Shown in pieces: positions 1 to 9,286 of a stretch of DNA of 64,000 bases. The notes below the pieces were generated by a model. The model saw only the letters and a list, made by a program, of their open reading frames with translations. It was not told where the DNA came from and did no database searches. The translations under genes were made by a program, and so were the position numbers. Location of the stretch: contig NZ_WHNY01000067.1 in the NCBI RefSeq assembly GCF_013141695.1, forward strand, positions 247,107 to 311,106. Reading direction: 5' to 3'. The DNA comes from Paenibacillus plantarum. Lineage in GTDB: Bacteria; Bacillota; Bacilli; Paenibacillales; NBRC-103111. Numbering within the stretch: the stretch's first letter is position 1; each line of letters opens with the position of its first letter.

Positions 1-2
1 CG

Positions 3-884
3 ACCGTATCGGAAGAACAAACGCACGCGATAGATAAGCTTGTTACGGCAGAAGGCTTTACGCTAACTGGTGTACCCGTCGACTTCACCGTTTCGATCCT
101 AGATGCCTCCGGTCAAGTAACGGAGATGCATGACTATGAGAGCGCGTTTGCTGCTCGAACGATACCAGCAGGGCCTATGGATCCAGATAGAACAGCAGCA
201 GTTCTATTCCGTACAGATGGTACGATGGCCCCGGTTCCAACCTTGTTCGTCAAGCAACCAGATGGCTCTTATATGGCACTTATCCACCGAATGGGCAATA
301 GTATGTATGGGCTTATTACGGGGAGCCGAACATTTGCGGACTTGAACGGTCACTGGTCCCAAAAGGATGTTGAAACGATGGCGGGCCGTTTGCTCGTGAA
401 CGGGGATACGGAGGGAAGATTCCGTCCGGATGATGCGATAACTAGAGTTGAATTTGCCAAGTTAGTAACGGATGCGCTTGCTTTGCCGGAGAAAGGTGAC
501 AGCATGGCCTTCCGTGATATTGACCCATCCGCGTGGTATTCCCGTTCTCTCTTAACTGCGGTGTCCTTCGGCATAATTGAAGGCTATGACGGAGGGATAT
601 TTCGTCCTGATGCATTCGTCACGCGGGAGGAAATTGCCGTCATGCTGGATCGTGCACTGCACGTAACGGGATTTAAATACGATCCACCTGCCCATTTCGT
701 TCAACTGTTAGGTATGGAGCATCTAAACGACTGGTCGAAGGACTCTGTTCACATGATGGTAGGACTCGGCATCCTAACTGGGGATGATCGAAATATGATT
801 CACCCCTCACAATCAGCGACACGTGCGGAAGCCGTTGTTATGCTGAAACGCTTGTTGATTAAGCTTTCATTCATGAATGAGTAA
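3..884 (+). CDS. SLH-domain surface protein, C-terminal part
   Basis: The reading frame is open from the window edge, so only the C-terminal ~293 residues are present; the ATG at 126 is internal. Three SLH repeats fill the end: FADLNGHWSQ..., FRDIDPSAWYSR... and LNDWSKDSVH..., each followed by a GxFRPDxxxTRxE-type segment (the third is degenerate, MIHPSQSATRAE). SLH triplets bind pyruvylated secondary cell-wall polymer and anchor exported proteins to the wall. The part before them (about residues 1-110) is not recognisable and could be the end of a beta-rich domain. The gene stops at 882-884 with no clear hairpin terminator before the next promoter. SLH identity is firm; the function of the whole protein is unknown because its N-terminus lies outside the window. 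Confidence 0.85.
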   Translation, partial: TVSEEQTHAIDKLVTAEGFTLTGVPVDFTVSILDASGQVTEMHDYESAFAARTIPAGPMDPDRTAAVLFRTDGTMAPVPTLFVKQPDGSYMALIHRMGNSMYGLITGSRTFADLNGHWSQKDVETMAGRLLVNGDTEGRFRPDDAITRVEFAKLVTDALALPEKGDSMAFRDIDPSAWYSRSLLTAVSFGIIEGYDGGIFRPDAFVTREEIAVMLDRALHVTGFKYDPPAHFVQLLGMEHLNDWSKDSVHMMVGLGILTGDDRNMIHPSQSATRAEAVVMLKRLLIKLSFMNE

Positions 885-934
885 GCGGTATTTTCACCAG
901 GAGTCTCTTAACATGATCTTATCCTACATTGTGA

Positions 935-964
935 TTGAGTAAATCGATCAGAGTAAGATACAAT
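935..964 (+). promoter_or_regulatory. SigA-type promoter of response-regulator operon
   Basis: TTGAGT (935-940), an 18-bp spacer and TACAAT (959-964) precede the response regulator gene. The initiation region carries the dyad listed next. Confidence 0.5.
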
Positions 965-966
965 TA

Positions 967-980
967 AGAGAACGCTCTCA
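967..980 (+). promoter_or_regulatory. cre-like dyad over the transcription start
   Basis: AGAGAACGCTCTCA lies directly after the -10 box. Its reverse complement TGAGAGCGTTCTCT matches the CcpA consensus TGWAARCGYTWNCW at 12 of 14 positions. A site here would be expected to repress. A related sequence (62080-62093) sits at the same place before another AraC-type regulator. Confidence 0.4.
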
Positions 981-1003
981 AATTGCCAAGGAGGTCCCAA
1001 CCC

Positions 1004-2098
1004 ATGTATACAATGATGCTGGTCGACGACGATTATATTTCAAGGGAAGGCCTGCGAGATCTCATCGACTGGGATCGTCTAGGTATCGAGATTACTGGTG
1101 AAGCAGAAGATGGAGCGGAAGCGATGCTCGTTGCCCGTGACCTCAAACCGGATATCGTAATTACCGATGTCGTGATGCCTGTGATGGACGGCATTCAATT
1201 TATAGACAAGTTGAAACATGAGCAGCCTGCGGTCATGGTAATCATGATTAGCGCTCATCAAGACATTCAGTATGTGAAGGCTTCGATTAAATTGGATGCG
1301 ATCGATTACATATTAAAGCCCTTCAATCGGGAGGAATTCATACAGGTTGTAGGCAAAGTTGTCGCTAAGTTGGATAAAGAAAGAGCGGAGAAGCGATTAA
1401 AGGATGACGTTAGCCAATATTATTCAGGCAGTATTTCATCGACGGGGTTGCCGGTGATTGTGGAGTCTGTGGAGAAGATCATAGGATTATGCAGCACAGG
1501 GCAAACAGATGTACTAACAGTGGAGGTCCAGCAGCTCTTTATTACGATTAGGCAATTGAAGATGGAAAGCATGCTGTTTCTTACAACCATCTGCAGTGAG
1601 CTTCTTATTAAAGCGATTCGAAGCGCATCCACGCATATCGAGCCTGCCATTGCGCAAGAGGTGAAAGAATCGTTGCACCAATTCAGAACGATGCAGAGCC
1701 CTCAGCAAATCGAGATATTTGTCATGGAGAAACTAGTCTATTTGGAGATGGCTTCGAATGAGTTGCGAAACAACAAGTCCCGCAGAATTATCCGAGATGT
1801 TGAGGGTATTATTCATAAAATTTACTATCAGAATCTGACCATTGGGCAGCTGGCTGCGGAAGTATTCATGTCTCCTGGACATCTCCAGACGTTATTCAAA
1901 AAAGAAACGGGTCACACGATTAACGATTATATCACGCATGTACGAATAAAGAAGGCGCAGGAGCTGCTCAAGGACGCCTCCATCAAAATATATGAAGTAG
2001 CCAATCAGGTTGGCTATCAGGACACGCACTATTTCACCAAAATATTCAAAAAAACAGTGGGCGTCAACCCTATGGAATATCGGGAGAAAATGCTATGA
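1004..2098 (+). CDS. AraC-type response regulator (YesN-like), importer locus 1
   Basis: A 364-residue two-component response regulator. The receiver domain (1-120) has the acidic pocket VDDD (8-10), the phospho-acceptor Asp55 in ITDVVMPVMDG and the LKP lysine near 105. A linker of about 140 residues follows, then a C-terminal AraC HTH pair (about 265-364) ending in the usual GYQDTHYFTKIFKKTVGVNPMEYR signature. An in-frame TTG exists at 983, but AAGGAGG (988-994) sits 9 nt before ATG 1004, so I start there. The stop overlaps the kinase start (ATGA, 2095-2098), implying translational coupling. The partner kinase is next, and the likely target is the importer promoter near 3911. Confidence 0.92.
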   Translation: MYTMMLVDDDYISREGLRDLIDWDRLGIEITGEAEDGAEAMLVARDLKPDIVITDVVMPVMDGIQFIDKLKHEQPAVMVIMISAHQDIQYVKASIKLDAIDYILKPFNREEFIQVVGKVVAKLDKERAEKRLKDDVSQYYSGSISSTGLPVIVESVEKIIGLCSTGQTDVLTVEVQQLFITIRQLKMESMLFLTTICSELLIKAIRSASTHIEPAIAQEVKESLHQFRTMQSPQQIEIFVMEKLVYLEMASNELRNNKSRRIIRDVEGIIHKIYYQNLTIGQLAAEVFMSPGHLQTLFKKETGHTINDYITHVRIKKAQELLKDASIKIYEVANQVGYQDTHYFTKIFKKTVGVNPMEYREKML

Positions 2099-3873
2099 GA
2101 ACAGTGATGAACAAGCTCAGTGGCATTTACTATAACATCAACTTGCGGACCAAACTGGTTATTTCCTATTTAATTTTGATCATTATTCCAGTCATGGTAT
2201 TGGTCTATTTCTCCTATATTACGATTCATAAGTCTGTGGTTGAACAGACGGGTAAGGCTTACTTGGAAACCTTGAAGCAGGCGGAGAAAAACATTTCATT
2301 CGGTATTGAAACTGCCTATAACATTGCCGATCTGACGCAAAGCAATTATGATATTCAGCTCATTCTAAGAACGGTATCAGAACGCGCTTTGACTTCGGGG
2401 GAAGTGATTGATTTTTTTAATCTGCTGAACAAAAACGTAAGCAATTACGTGGGCAAGAGCAATGTGCTCAAGGTTAGCTATTTCATGAAAGGGAACCCAA
2501 CCTTCGTCTCGGCTAGCCCGAATTTCTTTGGCATAGATCAGCTTCAACTTGAGGCAGGTCTACAGCCACTTTTGGAAGGGAAAATCAGAGAAAAGTGGTT
2601 CTATGCAAGTGAAGTGGAACATCTCAGCATCGTTCAGAAGGATGAAGTTATCTTTATTAAAGAAATCAAGGATATTAACCGGTTTCAGCATGTGCTCGGC
2701 TATGTGATGGTGGAGCTGGATGCCAAATTTATATGGTCTATTCTGAATGATATTCGGCTCCCAGATGGAGCGGAAACACTCGTTAGGTCCCCTAACAAGC
2801 GAATAGGCTTCGAGCAATTAAAGGCAGGTGGCAGTGGTGTAAGTGACATGTACTTGAAGTCTTTGCCGGAAGAGGAAGAGGGAATTATCAGTTTCGGACC
2901 TGCGGAGAGGGCCAATTATGCTGTTTTCAGCACAACGAAAGGTCTGGAATGGCAAATTGCACTGCTAATGACGGAGAAGCATCTTGGCATGAACAGTAGG
3001 TGGATTCAGAACTTCATGCTCGCCTTGGCGGGGGTGGTCTCAATTATTGCTATCATTACTGCCTTCATTATTTCAGGGAGCATTACCAAAAGATTGAAAA
3101 AGTTGGTGAAGCTCATCAAGCATGCCGAAAAAGGGAACTTTGAGACAGAGGATAATATTCGAGGAAATGATGAATATGCTCGGCTGCAGCGCTCTTTTAA
3201 CAAAATGAGCACGCGAATTAAAGCCCTTATTGAAGAAGTGTATCAAGCACAAATCAGCAAGCAAGAGTCGGAAATGAAACTGTTGTATGCGCAAATAAAC
3301 CCACACTTTTTGTATAACACGTTAGACATTATTCAATGGAGCGCTTTACGAATCGACGCGAAAGAAATCGCGGAATTAACCGAATCACTTGCCAAGTTTC
3401 TGAGGTTGAGTTTGAACGAAGGCAAGGAGCATATCTCCGTGGCCGAAGAGGTTATGGAGGTCAGCAAGTATATGCAGATCATCAATTATCGCTATCGGGG
3501 AGCCATCCAGTTTAAGACGGACGTCGAAGAGGGTCTGGAAGAGAAGATTATGATCAAAATGATTTTGCAGCCACTCGTTGAAAATGCAGTTATTCATGGG
3601 ATCAGGCCTAAAAAAGGGAAAGCTGGAACCGTTGTCGTCCGTGCTTATCGGGAAGACGCCTATATGGTTTTGGAGGTCATCGATGATGGCGTAGGGATAA
3701 CGGCAGAAAGGCTTCAGGAAATGTTTGAGACGGAGAGCAGAGGGTACGGGGTGAAGAACGTACATCAGCGTATACAAGTCTATTATGGTGAGGAATGTGG
3801 CTTGCAGTTTTACAGCGAACCAGGCAATGGCTGCCGTGCCGTTGCGAAGCTAAAGATTTCGGGAAGCGTATAA
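2095..3873 (+). CDS. YesM-type sensor histidine kinase, importer locus 1
   Basis: 592 residues. A transmembrane helix near 22-44, an extracellular sensor region of about 250 residues, a second helix near 300-322, a HAMP segment, then the His_kinase domain with INPHFLYNTLD (phospho-acceptor His404) and a HATPase_c domain with LQPLVENAVIHG and DDGVGI. This order is typical of YesM/LytS-class kinases controlling sugar importers in Bacillales. It overlaps the response regulator by 4 bp and should phosphorylate it. The signal is probably an oligosaccharide or a loaded binding protein (inference). Confidence 0.92.
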   Translation: MRTVMNKLSGIYYNINLRTKLVISYLILIIIPVMVLVYFSYITIHKSVVEQTGKAYLETLKQAEKNISFGIETAYNIADLTQSNYDIQLILRTVSERALTSGEVIDFFNLLNKNVSNYVGKSNVLKVSYFMKGNPTFVSASPNFFGIDQLQLEAGLQPLLEGKIREKWFYASEVEHLSIVQKDEVIFIKEIKDINRFQHVLGYVMVELDAKFIWSILNDIRLPDGAETLVRSPNKRIGFEQLKAGGSGVSDMYLKSLPEEEEGIISFGPAERANYAVFSTTKGLEWQIALLMTEKHLGMNSRWIQNFMLALAGVVSIIAIITAFIISGSITKRLKKLVKLIKHAEKGNFETEDNIRGNDEYARLQRSFNKMSTRIKALIEEVYQAQISKQESEMKLLYAQINPHFLYNTLDIIQWSALRIDAKEIAELTESLAKFLRLSLNEGKEHISVAEEVMEVSKYMQIINYRYRGAIQFKTDVEEGLEEKIMIKMILQPLVENAVIHGIRPKKGKAGTVVVRAYREDAYMVLEVIDDGVGITAERLQEMFETESRGYGVKNVHQRIQVYYGEECGLQFYSEPGNGCRAVAKLKISGSV

Positions 3874-3910
3874 TCCGTATTTTTGTCAGAGATATCTTAC
3901 TTCTGTCCTG

Positions 3911-3940
3911 TTGTGGCTGATGGGTATATTTACGTAAAAT
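3911..3940 (+). promoter_or_regulatory. candidate promoter of importer locus 1
   Basis: TTGTGG (3911-3916), an 18-bp spacer and TAAAAT (3935-3940) lie 33 bp before the permease start. This would uncouple transporter expression from the regulator genes and is a plausible target of the upstream response regulator. Confidence 0.4.
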
Positions 3941-3972
3941 AAAGCTATACAACAAGGAGCTGAGGTGATGAA

Positions 3973-4941
3973 ATGGCAAAGATTACACCCTCCCACGCGA
4001 TCAACTCTCTAGAAGCAGGTGTGATCCCCAAGAAAAAAAATCGCCTGAAGGCAAGAATCGTACATAATCTTGATTTATATCTGATTATTTCGATCCCCTT
4101 ACTGGTGCTTTTGATTTACAGTTATGTCCCGATGCTGGGGATCGTCATCGCATTTAAGAACTATCGGGTATTCGACGGCATACTGGATAGCAAGTGGGTA
4201 GGGCTGGCACATTTTCGAACATTGTTGACCGATCCTAAATTTTTTAGTGTGTTAAGCAATACGATGCTGATCAATCTGTTCAAATTTATTTTTCAGTTTC
4301 CTTTGCCTATTATCTTGGCGCTGCTGTTGAATGAAGTCAGATCGGGCGTTGTTAAACGCATGACGCAAACGCTTACCTATCTGCCACATTTTCTATCGTG
4401 GGTCGTTATTGCAGGGATTTTTGTGGATATCCTGTCCCCAAGCACAGGCATTATCAACGGCATCCTGAAGGCATTCGACATCTCACCAATTACGTTTCTT
4501 GGCGACGATAGTTACTTCCGCAGTGTGCTCGTCGCATCGACGGCTTGGAAAGAAACCGGTTGGAGCGCCATTATTTACTTGGCCGCATTAACGTCAATTG
4601 ATCCCGATCTGTACGCCGCGTCCAGCGTTGACGGTGCAGGTAAACTCAGACAAACGTGGCATATTACGCTCCCAGGCATATCCAGTACGATTGTATTCAT
4701 CATTATTCTAAGGGTGTCTACCTTATTGGGCAGCGATACGGAACAGGTACTACTGTTGTACAATCCCCTTGTATACGGTGTTGGGGATGTCATCGGCACC
4801 TATGTGTACCGCGAAGGGATTCAGAACGGTAGTTATAGCTATACAACCGCGGTCGGTTTGTTTGTATCTGTAATTGGATTTACCTTAATGATTCTGGCCA
4901 ATAAAATTAGCCGTAAGTATTCGAACCGAGGGATATGGTAA
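3973..4941 (+). CDS. ABC sugar-importer permease, LplB/YteP type
   Basis: 322 residues with six predicted membrane helices. The cytoplasmic EAA loop (AASSVDGAGKLRQTWHITLP) that docks the ATPase is near 215-235. Family members import oligosaccharides or modified sugars in Bacillales. An N-terminal basic tail of about 30 residues precedes the first helix. AAGGAG at 3954-3959 fits ATG 3973. The second permease follows after 27 bp. No ATP-binding subunit is encoded nearby, so a shared MsmX-type ATPase is expected. Confidence 0.92.
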   Translation: MAKITPSHAINSLEAGVIPKKKNRLKARIVHNLDLYLIISIPLLVLLIYSYVPMLGIVIAFKNYRVFDGILDSKWVGLAHFRTLLTDPKFFSVLSNTMLINLFKFIFQFPLPIILALLLNEVRSGVVKRMTQTLTYLPHFLSWVVIAGIFVDILSPSTGIINGILKAFDISPITFLGDDSYFRSVLVASTAWKETGWSAIIYLAALTSIDPDLYAASSVDGAGKLRQTWHITLPGISSTIVFIIILRVSTLLGSDTEQVLLLYNPLVYGVGDVIGTYVYREGIQNGSYSYTTAVGLFVSVIGFTLMILANKISRKYSNRGIW

Positions 4942-4968
4942 ATCGGCAGCAGAGAGGAGCAAATAGCT

Positions 4969-5844
4969 TTGTTCGACAAGAGGATGAAGACCGGGGAAAA
5001 GGTATTTACGGTTGTTAATTACACATTGTTGATTACAGTAGGTCTCATTTGCGTCCTACCGTTTATCACACTGTTAGCGAAATCGGTTAGTGAAGAAGCT
5101 TACGTCGTCAGCGGTCAGGTCAGCTTATGGCCGATGGGTTTTCAGTTAAAAGCTTACGAAGTGTTGTTATCAGGTATTGATTTTCGCACTGCGTTTACGA
5201 ACAGCCTGTTTGTAGCCGTTCTAGGTACAGCCATTCAAGTGTTTTTTACAGCTTGTGTGGGGTATGCCATTGCGAAGAGGGATTTAGTAGGTCGTAAAGC
5301 CATCAATATTCTTTATGTGTTCACGATGCTGTTCAACGGGGGAATGATCCCTACTTATATGGTCATTAAAAATACCGGATTAATTAACCATCTGTGGGTG
5401 CTTGTCATTCCAGGGATGGTGAGCGCTTTCAATCTGATTCTGGTGCGAAATTACTTCGAGTCTCTGCCCTATAGCCTAGAGGAATCTGCGAGAATTGATG
5501 GAGCTGGCAATCTCACGATCCTATTCCGCATCATGCTTCCGATCTCCAAGCCGTTGCTTGCGACAATCGCTATTTTCAGCGCGGTAGGGATTTGGAACAA
5601 CTACATGGACCCTTTAATGTATTTGACGAAAAAAGAAGTGCAGGTGTTACCTTTATTTTTGCAAAACATAGTGGCCGCAGCCAATAAGAACGGTTTGGAA
5701 AATCCCGAGCAACTGGCTAATATCGCTTCCGAGACGTTCAGAGCCGCTGCCATCTTCGTTTCTTCAATACCGATTCTGCTCGTCTATCCATTTCTACAAA
5801 AGTATTTTGTCACAGGCTTAACGCTAGGTGCTGTTAAACAATAG
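4969..5844 (+). CDS. ABC sugar-importer permease, LplC/YtcP type
   Basis: 291 residues with six predicted helices and an EAA loop EESARIDGAGNLTILFRIMLP near 170-190. It pairs with the preceding LplB-type permease to form the channel. The start is TTG 4969: AGAGAGGAGC (4951-4960) is correctly spaced, and there is no ATG before residue 5. It ends in GAVKQ, close to the GAVKG C-terminus of the other two LplC-type subunits here. The binding protein follows after 25 bp. Confidence 0.9.
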   Translation: MFDKRMKTGEKVFTVVNYTLLITVGLICVLPFITLLAKSVSEEAYVVSGQVSLWPMGFQLKAYEVLLSGIDFRTAFTNSLFVAVLGTAIQVFFTACVGYAIAKRDLVGRKAINILYVFTMLFNGGMIPTYMVIKNTGLINHLWVLVIPGMVSAFNLILVRNYFESLPYSLEESARIDGAGNLTILFRIMLPISKPLLATIAIFSAVGIWNNYMDPLMYLTKKEVQVLPLFLQNIVAAANKNGLENPEQLANIASETFRAAAIFVSSIPILLVYPFLQKYFVTGLTLGAVKQ

Positions 5845-5869
5845 CTACATATTTGAAGGGGGAAAAAAT

Positions 5870-7492
5870 ATGCGGAAGAGATTAAACAAATGGTCAACGA
5901 CAACTTTATTAGTTACACTTGCAGCCACGGTGTCCCTTGCTGGCTGTAGTAATGAAACAAACAAAGCGACGCCAGAAGCCAAGGCAACGAAAGAGGCTGC
6001 TGCGACCCAAGGACCGAAGCTGAATAAGGCCGCCAAAATCAGAATCGCTGTTCCCGATAATGCAGGAGTCAAAGGCTACGAGCAAGGAGCAAGTGCAAAC
6101 GATAACCAATTCCTGAACATGATCAAAGAGAAAACAGGCTACAGTAATATAGAGTGGAATGTTATTCCGGCTGCAAATCAATTGGATACGTACAATTTGA
6201 TGTTTGCGTCCGGTGATGTATATGATCTGATTTATACGAATGATTTGAATATTTTCAAACGTTTCAGCGCTCAGGGAGCTCTCCTGCCAGTAGACGATGC
6301 GATCAAGCAATTCGGCAGCGAAGTAGATAAATTAGTGACTGAGAATGCATGGACGGCTGTAACGCTGGAAGGGAAGAAATATGCCATCCCGGTTCCTCCG
6401 TTTCAGAAATTCGAAAACGTAGATCTAGGCGCAGGATTTCTAGCTAGACAAGATTGGATGGATAAGCTGGGGCTAAAGGCACCTAAAAATCTTGATGAAC
6501 TATATACGTTCTTGAAGACGATGAAGGACAAAGATCCAAGCGGCAAGGGAACTATACCGTACGTAGCAGCAGCCGGCAATAACGGTAATCCGCTTGATGG
6601 ACTGGATGTCATTACCGCAGCTTTCGGATTATCCGGCATCAATAACCTCGCTGTCCCTTTCATTGTTAAGGATGGTAAGCTGGTTGATGCACAGGATGTA
6701 AATCTAAAAGACTTGCTGACATACCTGAATAAGCTCTATAAAGAAGGCTTGATTGACAACGAGTACCTATTCAACAAAACACAGCAAGTGACCGAAAAGA
6801 TATCGGCGGGGAAAGCAGCTGCAGCATATGCGGGTTATTGGGATCCTGCTACTTACCAGGCAGGCTTAAGTAAAATTGATGCGAATGCGAAGTTGAGCTT
6901 CTTGCCTACGGTAGAAGGTAAAGATGGACAGAAAGGCTATACAATGCCTGCTCCTGTATCCAACTTCTATATCATTCCTAAAAGTTCGAAAAATGTGAAC
7001 GAAGCTGTGGATTTACTGAACACCTATTTGAAAGATAAAGATCTGCAGAAGTTTGTGAATTTCGGTAAGGAAGGCGTGCACTATGACATGGTCAATGGCG
7101 CGCTGACTCCGAAGAAACCTGCGTATGATCAGATCATTTATAAACTGTATTATAGAATGTGGAATACACCGGACATTTGGCTGCCTAACGCTTTACTTGG
7201 CGGATATGAGCCAGCTATGAAGAGTTTTGCCCAAGCGGGTGCACAGCTGACTGCTTTCAATATTAACCAGTACAGGCCGCAGACGGAAGTCGAACTTGCC
7301 AAAGGTAGAGCATTGATCGACCTGAGAAATGAGTACGTTGCCAAAATCATCAACGGCGCGTTACCACTTACGGCATTGGATGAGTATTATAAAAAGGCGG
7401 ATGCTGCCGGCAGACAAGATGTTATCAAAGCATCGCAGGATTGGTTTACCAAAGATGGTAAGGCTATTTATGATAAATTGAACAAGAAATAG
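5870..7492 (+). CDS. Extracellular solute-binding lipoprotein, importer locus 1
   Basis: 540 residues. A lipoprotein signal peptide with lipobox SLAGC (Cys26) is followed by a Thr/Ala/Lys-rich linker, then a family-1 type binding fold of the large LplA class. Upstream in-frame codons reach 5828, but GAAGGGGGAAA right before ATG 5870 and the signal peptide set this start. It should capture the oligosaccharide for the two preceding permeases. The ligand cannot be told from sequence; locus context suggests plant or microbial polysaccharide fragments. A strong terminator follows. Confidence 0.9.
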   Translation: MRKRLNKWSTTTLLVTLAATVSLAGCSNETNKATPEAKATKEAAATQGPKLNKAAKIRIAVPDNAGVKGYEQGASANDNQFLNMIKEKTGYSNIEWNVIPAANQLDTYNLMFASGDVYDLIYTNDLNIFKRFSAQGALLPVDDAIKQFGSEVDKLVTENAWTAVTLEGKKYAIPVPPFQKFENVDLGAGFLARQDWMDKLGLKAPKNLDELYTFLKTMKDKDPSGKGTIPYVAAAGNNGNPLDGLDVITAAFGLSGINNLAVPFIVKDGKLVDAQDVNLKDLLTYLNKLYKEGLIDNEYLFNKTQQVTEKISAGKAAAAYAGYWDPATYQAGLSKIDANAKLSFLPTVEGKDGQKGYTMPAPVSNFYIIPKSSKNVNEAVDLLNTYLKDKDLQKFVNFGKEGVHYDMVNGALTPKKPAYDQIIYKLYYRMWNTPDIWLPNALLGGYEPAMKSFAQAGAQLTAFNINQYRPQTEVELAKGRALIDLRNEYVAKIINGALPLTALDEYYKKADAAGRQDVIKASQDWFTKDGKAIYDKLNKK

Positions 7493-7509
7493 GATGTCGT
7501 ATTTCGGGG

Positions 7510-7547
7510 AAAAGAGCAGTTCACCTTCGTGGGGAACTGCTCTTTTT
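7510..7547 (+). terminator. Rho-independent terminator of importer locus 1
   Basis: AAAGAGCAGTTC pairs with GAACTGCTCTTT, followed by a T run. Confidence 0.9.
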
Positions 7548-7565
7548 AATCGTGCTTCAGGCGAA

Positions 7566-7637
7566 TAGATGGATTTTATACAGTTAAATCGAGTTTTCGG
7601 ATAAATATCTCATAAATAGCTGTATATTTTCCAGTTA
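7566..7637. repeat. 51/62/51 dyad element, half copy (2 units)
   Basis: Two 21-bp units of the form TARCTG-N9-CAGYTA (degenerate) start at 7566 and 7617, 51 bp apart. The element lies between two convergent terminators. Its spacer carries AAATCGAGTTTTC, the reverse complement of a segment in the copy at 13508, so this half copy may be in inverted orientation. See findings. Confidence 0.75.
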
Positions 7638-7656
7638 AACCTAAACGCTGCGAACT

Positions 7657-7695
7657 AAAACTCCCTCCCCTTCATTTTCAGTGAAAGGGAGGGAG
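7657..7695 (-). terminator. Terminator of the amidohydrolase operon
   Basis: CTCCCTCCCCTTCA (7661-7674) pairs with TGAAAGGGAGGGAG (7682-7695) at 13 of 14 positions. On the minus strand it is followed by TTTT. Confidence 0.8.
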
Positions 7696-7720
7696 GGAGG
7701 AGTAGGGGAGTTTCGTGCAT

Positions 7721-8794
7721 TTACTTTAGCTTGAACAACTGCCGAGCATTTTCGCTGAAAATTTTCTTCTTCTTCTCAAGCGGGAGCCGTTGCAGGATCT
7801 TCGTCGGATCATCGAAATCCCAATGGGGATAGTCGCTGGAGAAGAGAAGCATATTCTCGGCGTCGAACATATTGAACATCGCTTCGAGATGTTTGAAGTC
7901 ATCCGGTTCTTCGATTGGCTGTGTCGTCATGAAGCAGTGGTCGCGCACATACTCGCTCGGCATTCGCTTCAGCCATGGCGTGGATGAGCGTAAGGCTTTG
8001 AAGTTTTTGTCCAGCCGCCACAACAGTGGAGGCAGCCAAGTGACGCCACCCTCGCAAAACACCACTTTAAACCCCGGATACTTCTCAAACACGCCTTCGC
8101 ACACAAAGCTAACCAAATGAGCCATAAAGGTTTGGGGCAAGCAAGTATGCCACTGCAAATAATTTGACACATAGCCGACCGCAGTCGGTGGGTTAAAGCT
8201 ACCTGCGCCTTCGGCACCCGGGTGAATCACAAGCGGAAGCCCATTGCGCTCACATGCTTCGTAGATCGGATGGAAGAAACGCTGGCCGTACGGCATCCGG
8301 GAACCTCCGATCACACTGACAGCGACGATGTCTGGATGAGGACCGACCCGGTCGATCTCGCGCGCAGCCTCCACCGGATCTTGTGTGCCGATGCACAGGT
8401 ATCCTTTGAACTTCGGGCTAACGGGCAGCCATTCGGCGATTAGATAATCGTTGTAGGCCCGGCATACAGCTGCCACGTGATCGGTGTCTGCATAACCAGA
8501 CACGCCAATAATTGAATCGGAGCACAGCAGCGCGTAATCAAGGTTAAACGGTTCGACCAGGTGCTCAAGCATGTAATGCGGATCGGATCCCAACGGTAGT
8601 CCGCTAGGTGGATCCGCATCTTTGCGCTTACTGCCAATTGGCGATGAGTAGGGGAGTCCAGCATTGGGTAAACCGAACCTCTCGGCATGGCTTCTCCAAG
8701 GCTCATCAAGATAAGGGATCAAGTCGTTTCTACTACGGAACTGATTGTGCACATCACAGTCAATGACAGGCAATTTCTCTTTGTTTGAAATCAT
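7721..8794 (-). CDS. Amidohydrolase-2 (ACMSD-like) metal-dependent hydrolase
   Basis: 357 residues with the TIM-barrel amidohydrolase signature: the metal motif DCDVH near 12-16, LVIHPG in mid-protein, FCEGG, and the late metal-binding Asp in LLFSSDYPHWDFD. Family members hydrolyse or decarboxylate cyclic or aromatic acids (ACMSD, gamma-resorcylate decarboxylase). No signal peptide, so cytoplasmic. AAGGAGGAG (8802-8810) sets the ATG at 8794. It is the second gene of an operon, 17 bp after the Rieske gene. The pairing suggests catabolism of an aromatic or hydroxylated compound, but the substrate is unknown. Confidence 0.85.
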   Translation of the reverse strand: MISNKEKLPVIDCDVHNQFRSRNDLIPYLDEPWRSHAERFGLPNAGLPYSSPIGSKRKDADPPSGLPLGSDPHYMLEHLVEPFNLDYALLCSDSIIGVSGYADTDHVAAVCRAYNDYLIAEWLPVSPKFKGYLCIGTQDPVEAAREIDRVGPHPDIVAVSVIGGSRMPYGQRFFHPIYEACERNGLPLVIHPGAEGAGSFNPPTAVGYVSNYLQWHTCLPQTFMAHLVSFVCEGVFEKYPGFKVVFCEGGVTWLPPLLWRLDKNFKALRSSTPWLKRMPSEYVRDHCFMTTQPIEEPDDFKHLEAMFNMFDAENMLLFSSDYPHWDFDDPTKILQRLPLEKKKKIFSENARQLFKLK

Positions 8795-8811
8795 ATCGTT
8801 ACTCCTCCTTA

Positions 8812-9168
8812 TTAACCAATCACGATGCCAATTTGTCCATCTTCTACGACGACAGGGTAGGTGCGTGTCCGCACTTTATCACTAAACAATGATTTGCCCG
8901 TCTTGAGATCGAACTCCCAGCCATGCCAAGGGCAACGTAATATTTCTTGGTCGCGCCCATAGATAAATTCATAGACTTGAGATTCAAGTGTAGTCCCGCA
9001 GACTACTCCTTTGCATAACTCCGCCCCTTGATGCGGGCAATAATTATGTACAGCGTAATAGTCACCTTTCACGTTATAGACCCCGATGGAGCGTTGTTCA
9101 ATTTGTACGATTTTAAATGCACCGGAAGGAATTTCTTCGATGGAAGCGACCGGATATATGGCCATCAT
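8812..9168 (-). CDS. Rieske [2Fe-2S] ferredoxin-like protein
   Basis: 118 residues forming one Rieske domain. Ligands are visible as CPHQG (Cys44, His46) and CPWHGWEF (Cys79, His82). The 32 residues between the two halves are about twice the usual 15-17, so there is an insertion in the cluster-binding region. No membrane anchor is seen. In other systems such proteins pass electrons to ring-hydroxylating oxygenases, but no oxygenase or reductase subunit is nearby. It is the first gene of the operon with the amidohydrolase. Met1 or Met2 could be the start. Confidence 0.87.
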   Translation of the reverse strand: MMAIYPVASIEEIPSGAFKIVQIEQRSIGVYNVKGDYYAVHNYCPHQGAELCKGVVCGTTLESQVYEFIYGRDQEILRCPWHGWEFDLKTGKSLFSDKVRTRTYPVVVEDGQIGIVIG

Positions 9169-9226
9169 GTTCAGCCCCCTTAAGCTTTGTTAGTTCAATC
9201 TTAAGTGAATAGCTGAAAAATAACTA

Positions 9227-9254
9227 TTGCGGAAACAACTGTTTTTTGTATAAT
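9227..9254 (+). promoter_or_regulatory. Candidate SigA promoter of the AraC/kinase/regulator operon
   Basis: TTGCGG (9227-9232), a 16-bp spacer and a perfect TATAAT (9249-9254), 32 bp before the AraC gene. Confidence 0.5.
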
Positions 9255-9286
9255 TCTAAGGTATAGACAGGAAGGGGGAACAAGGG

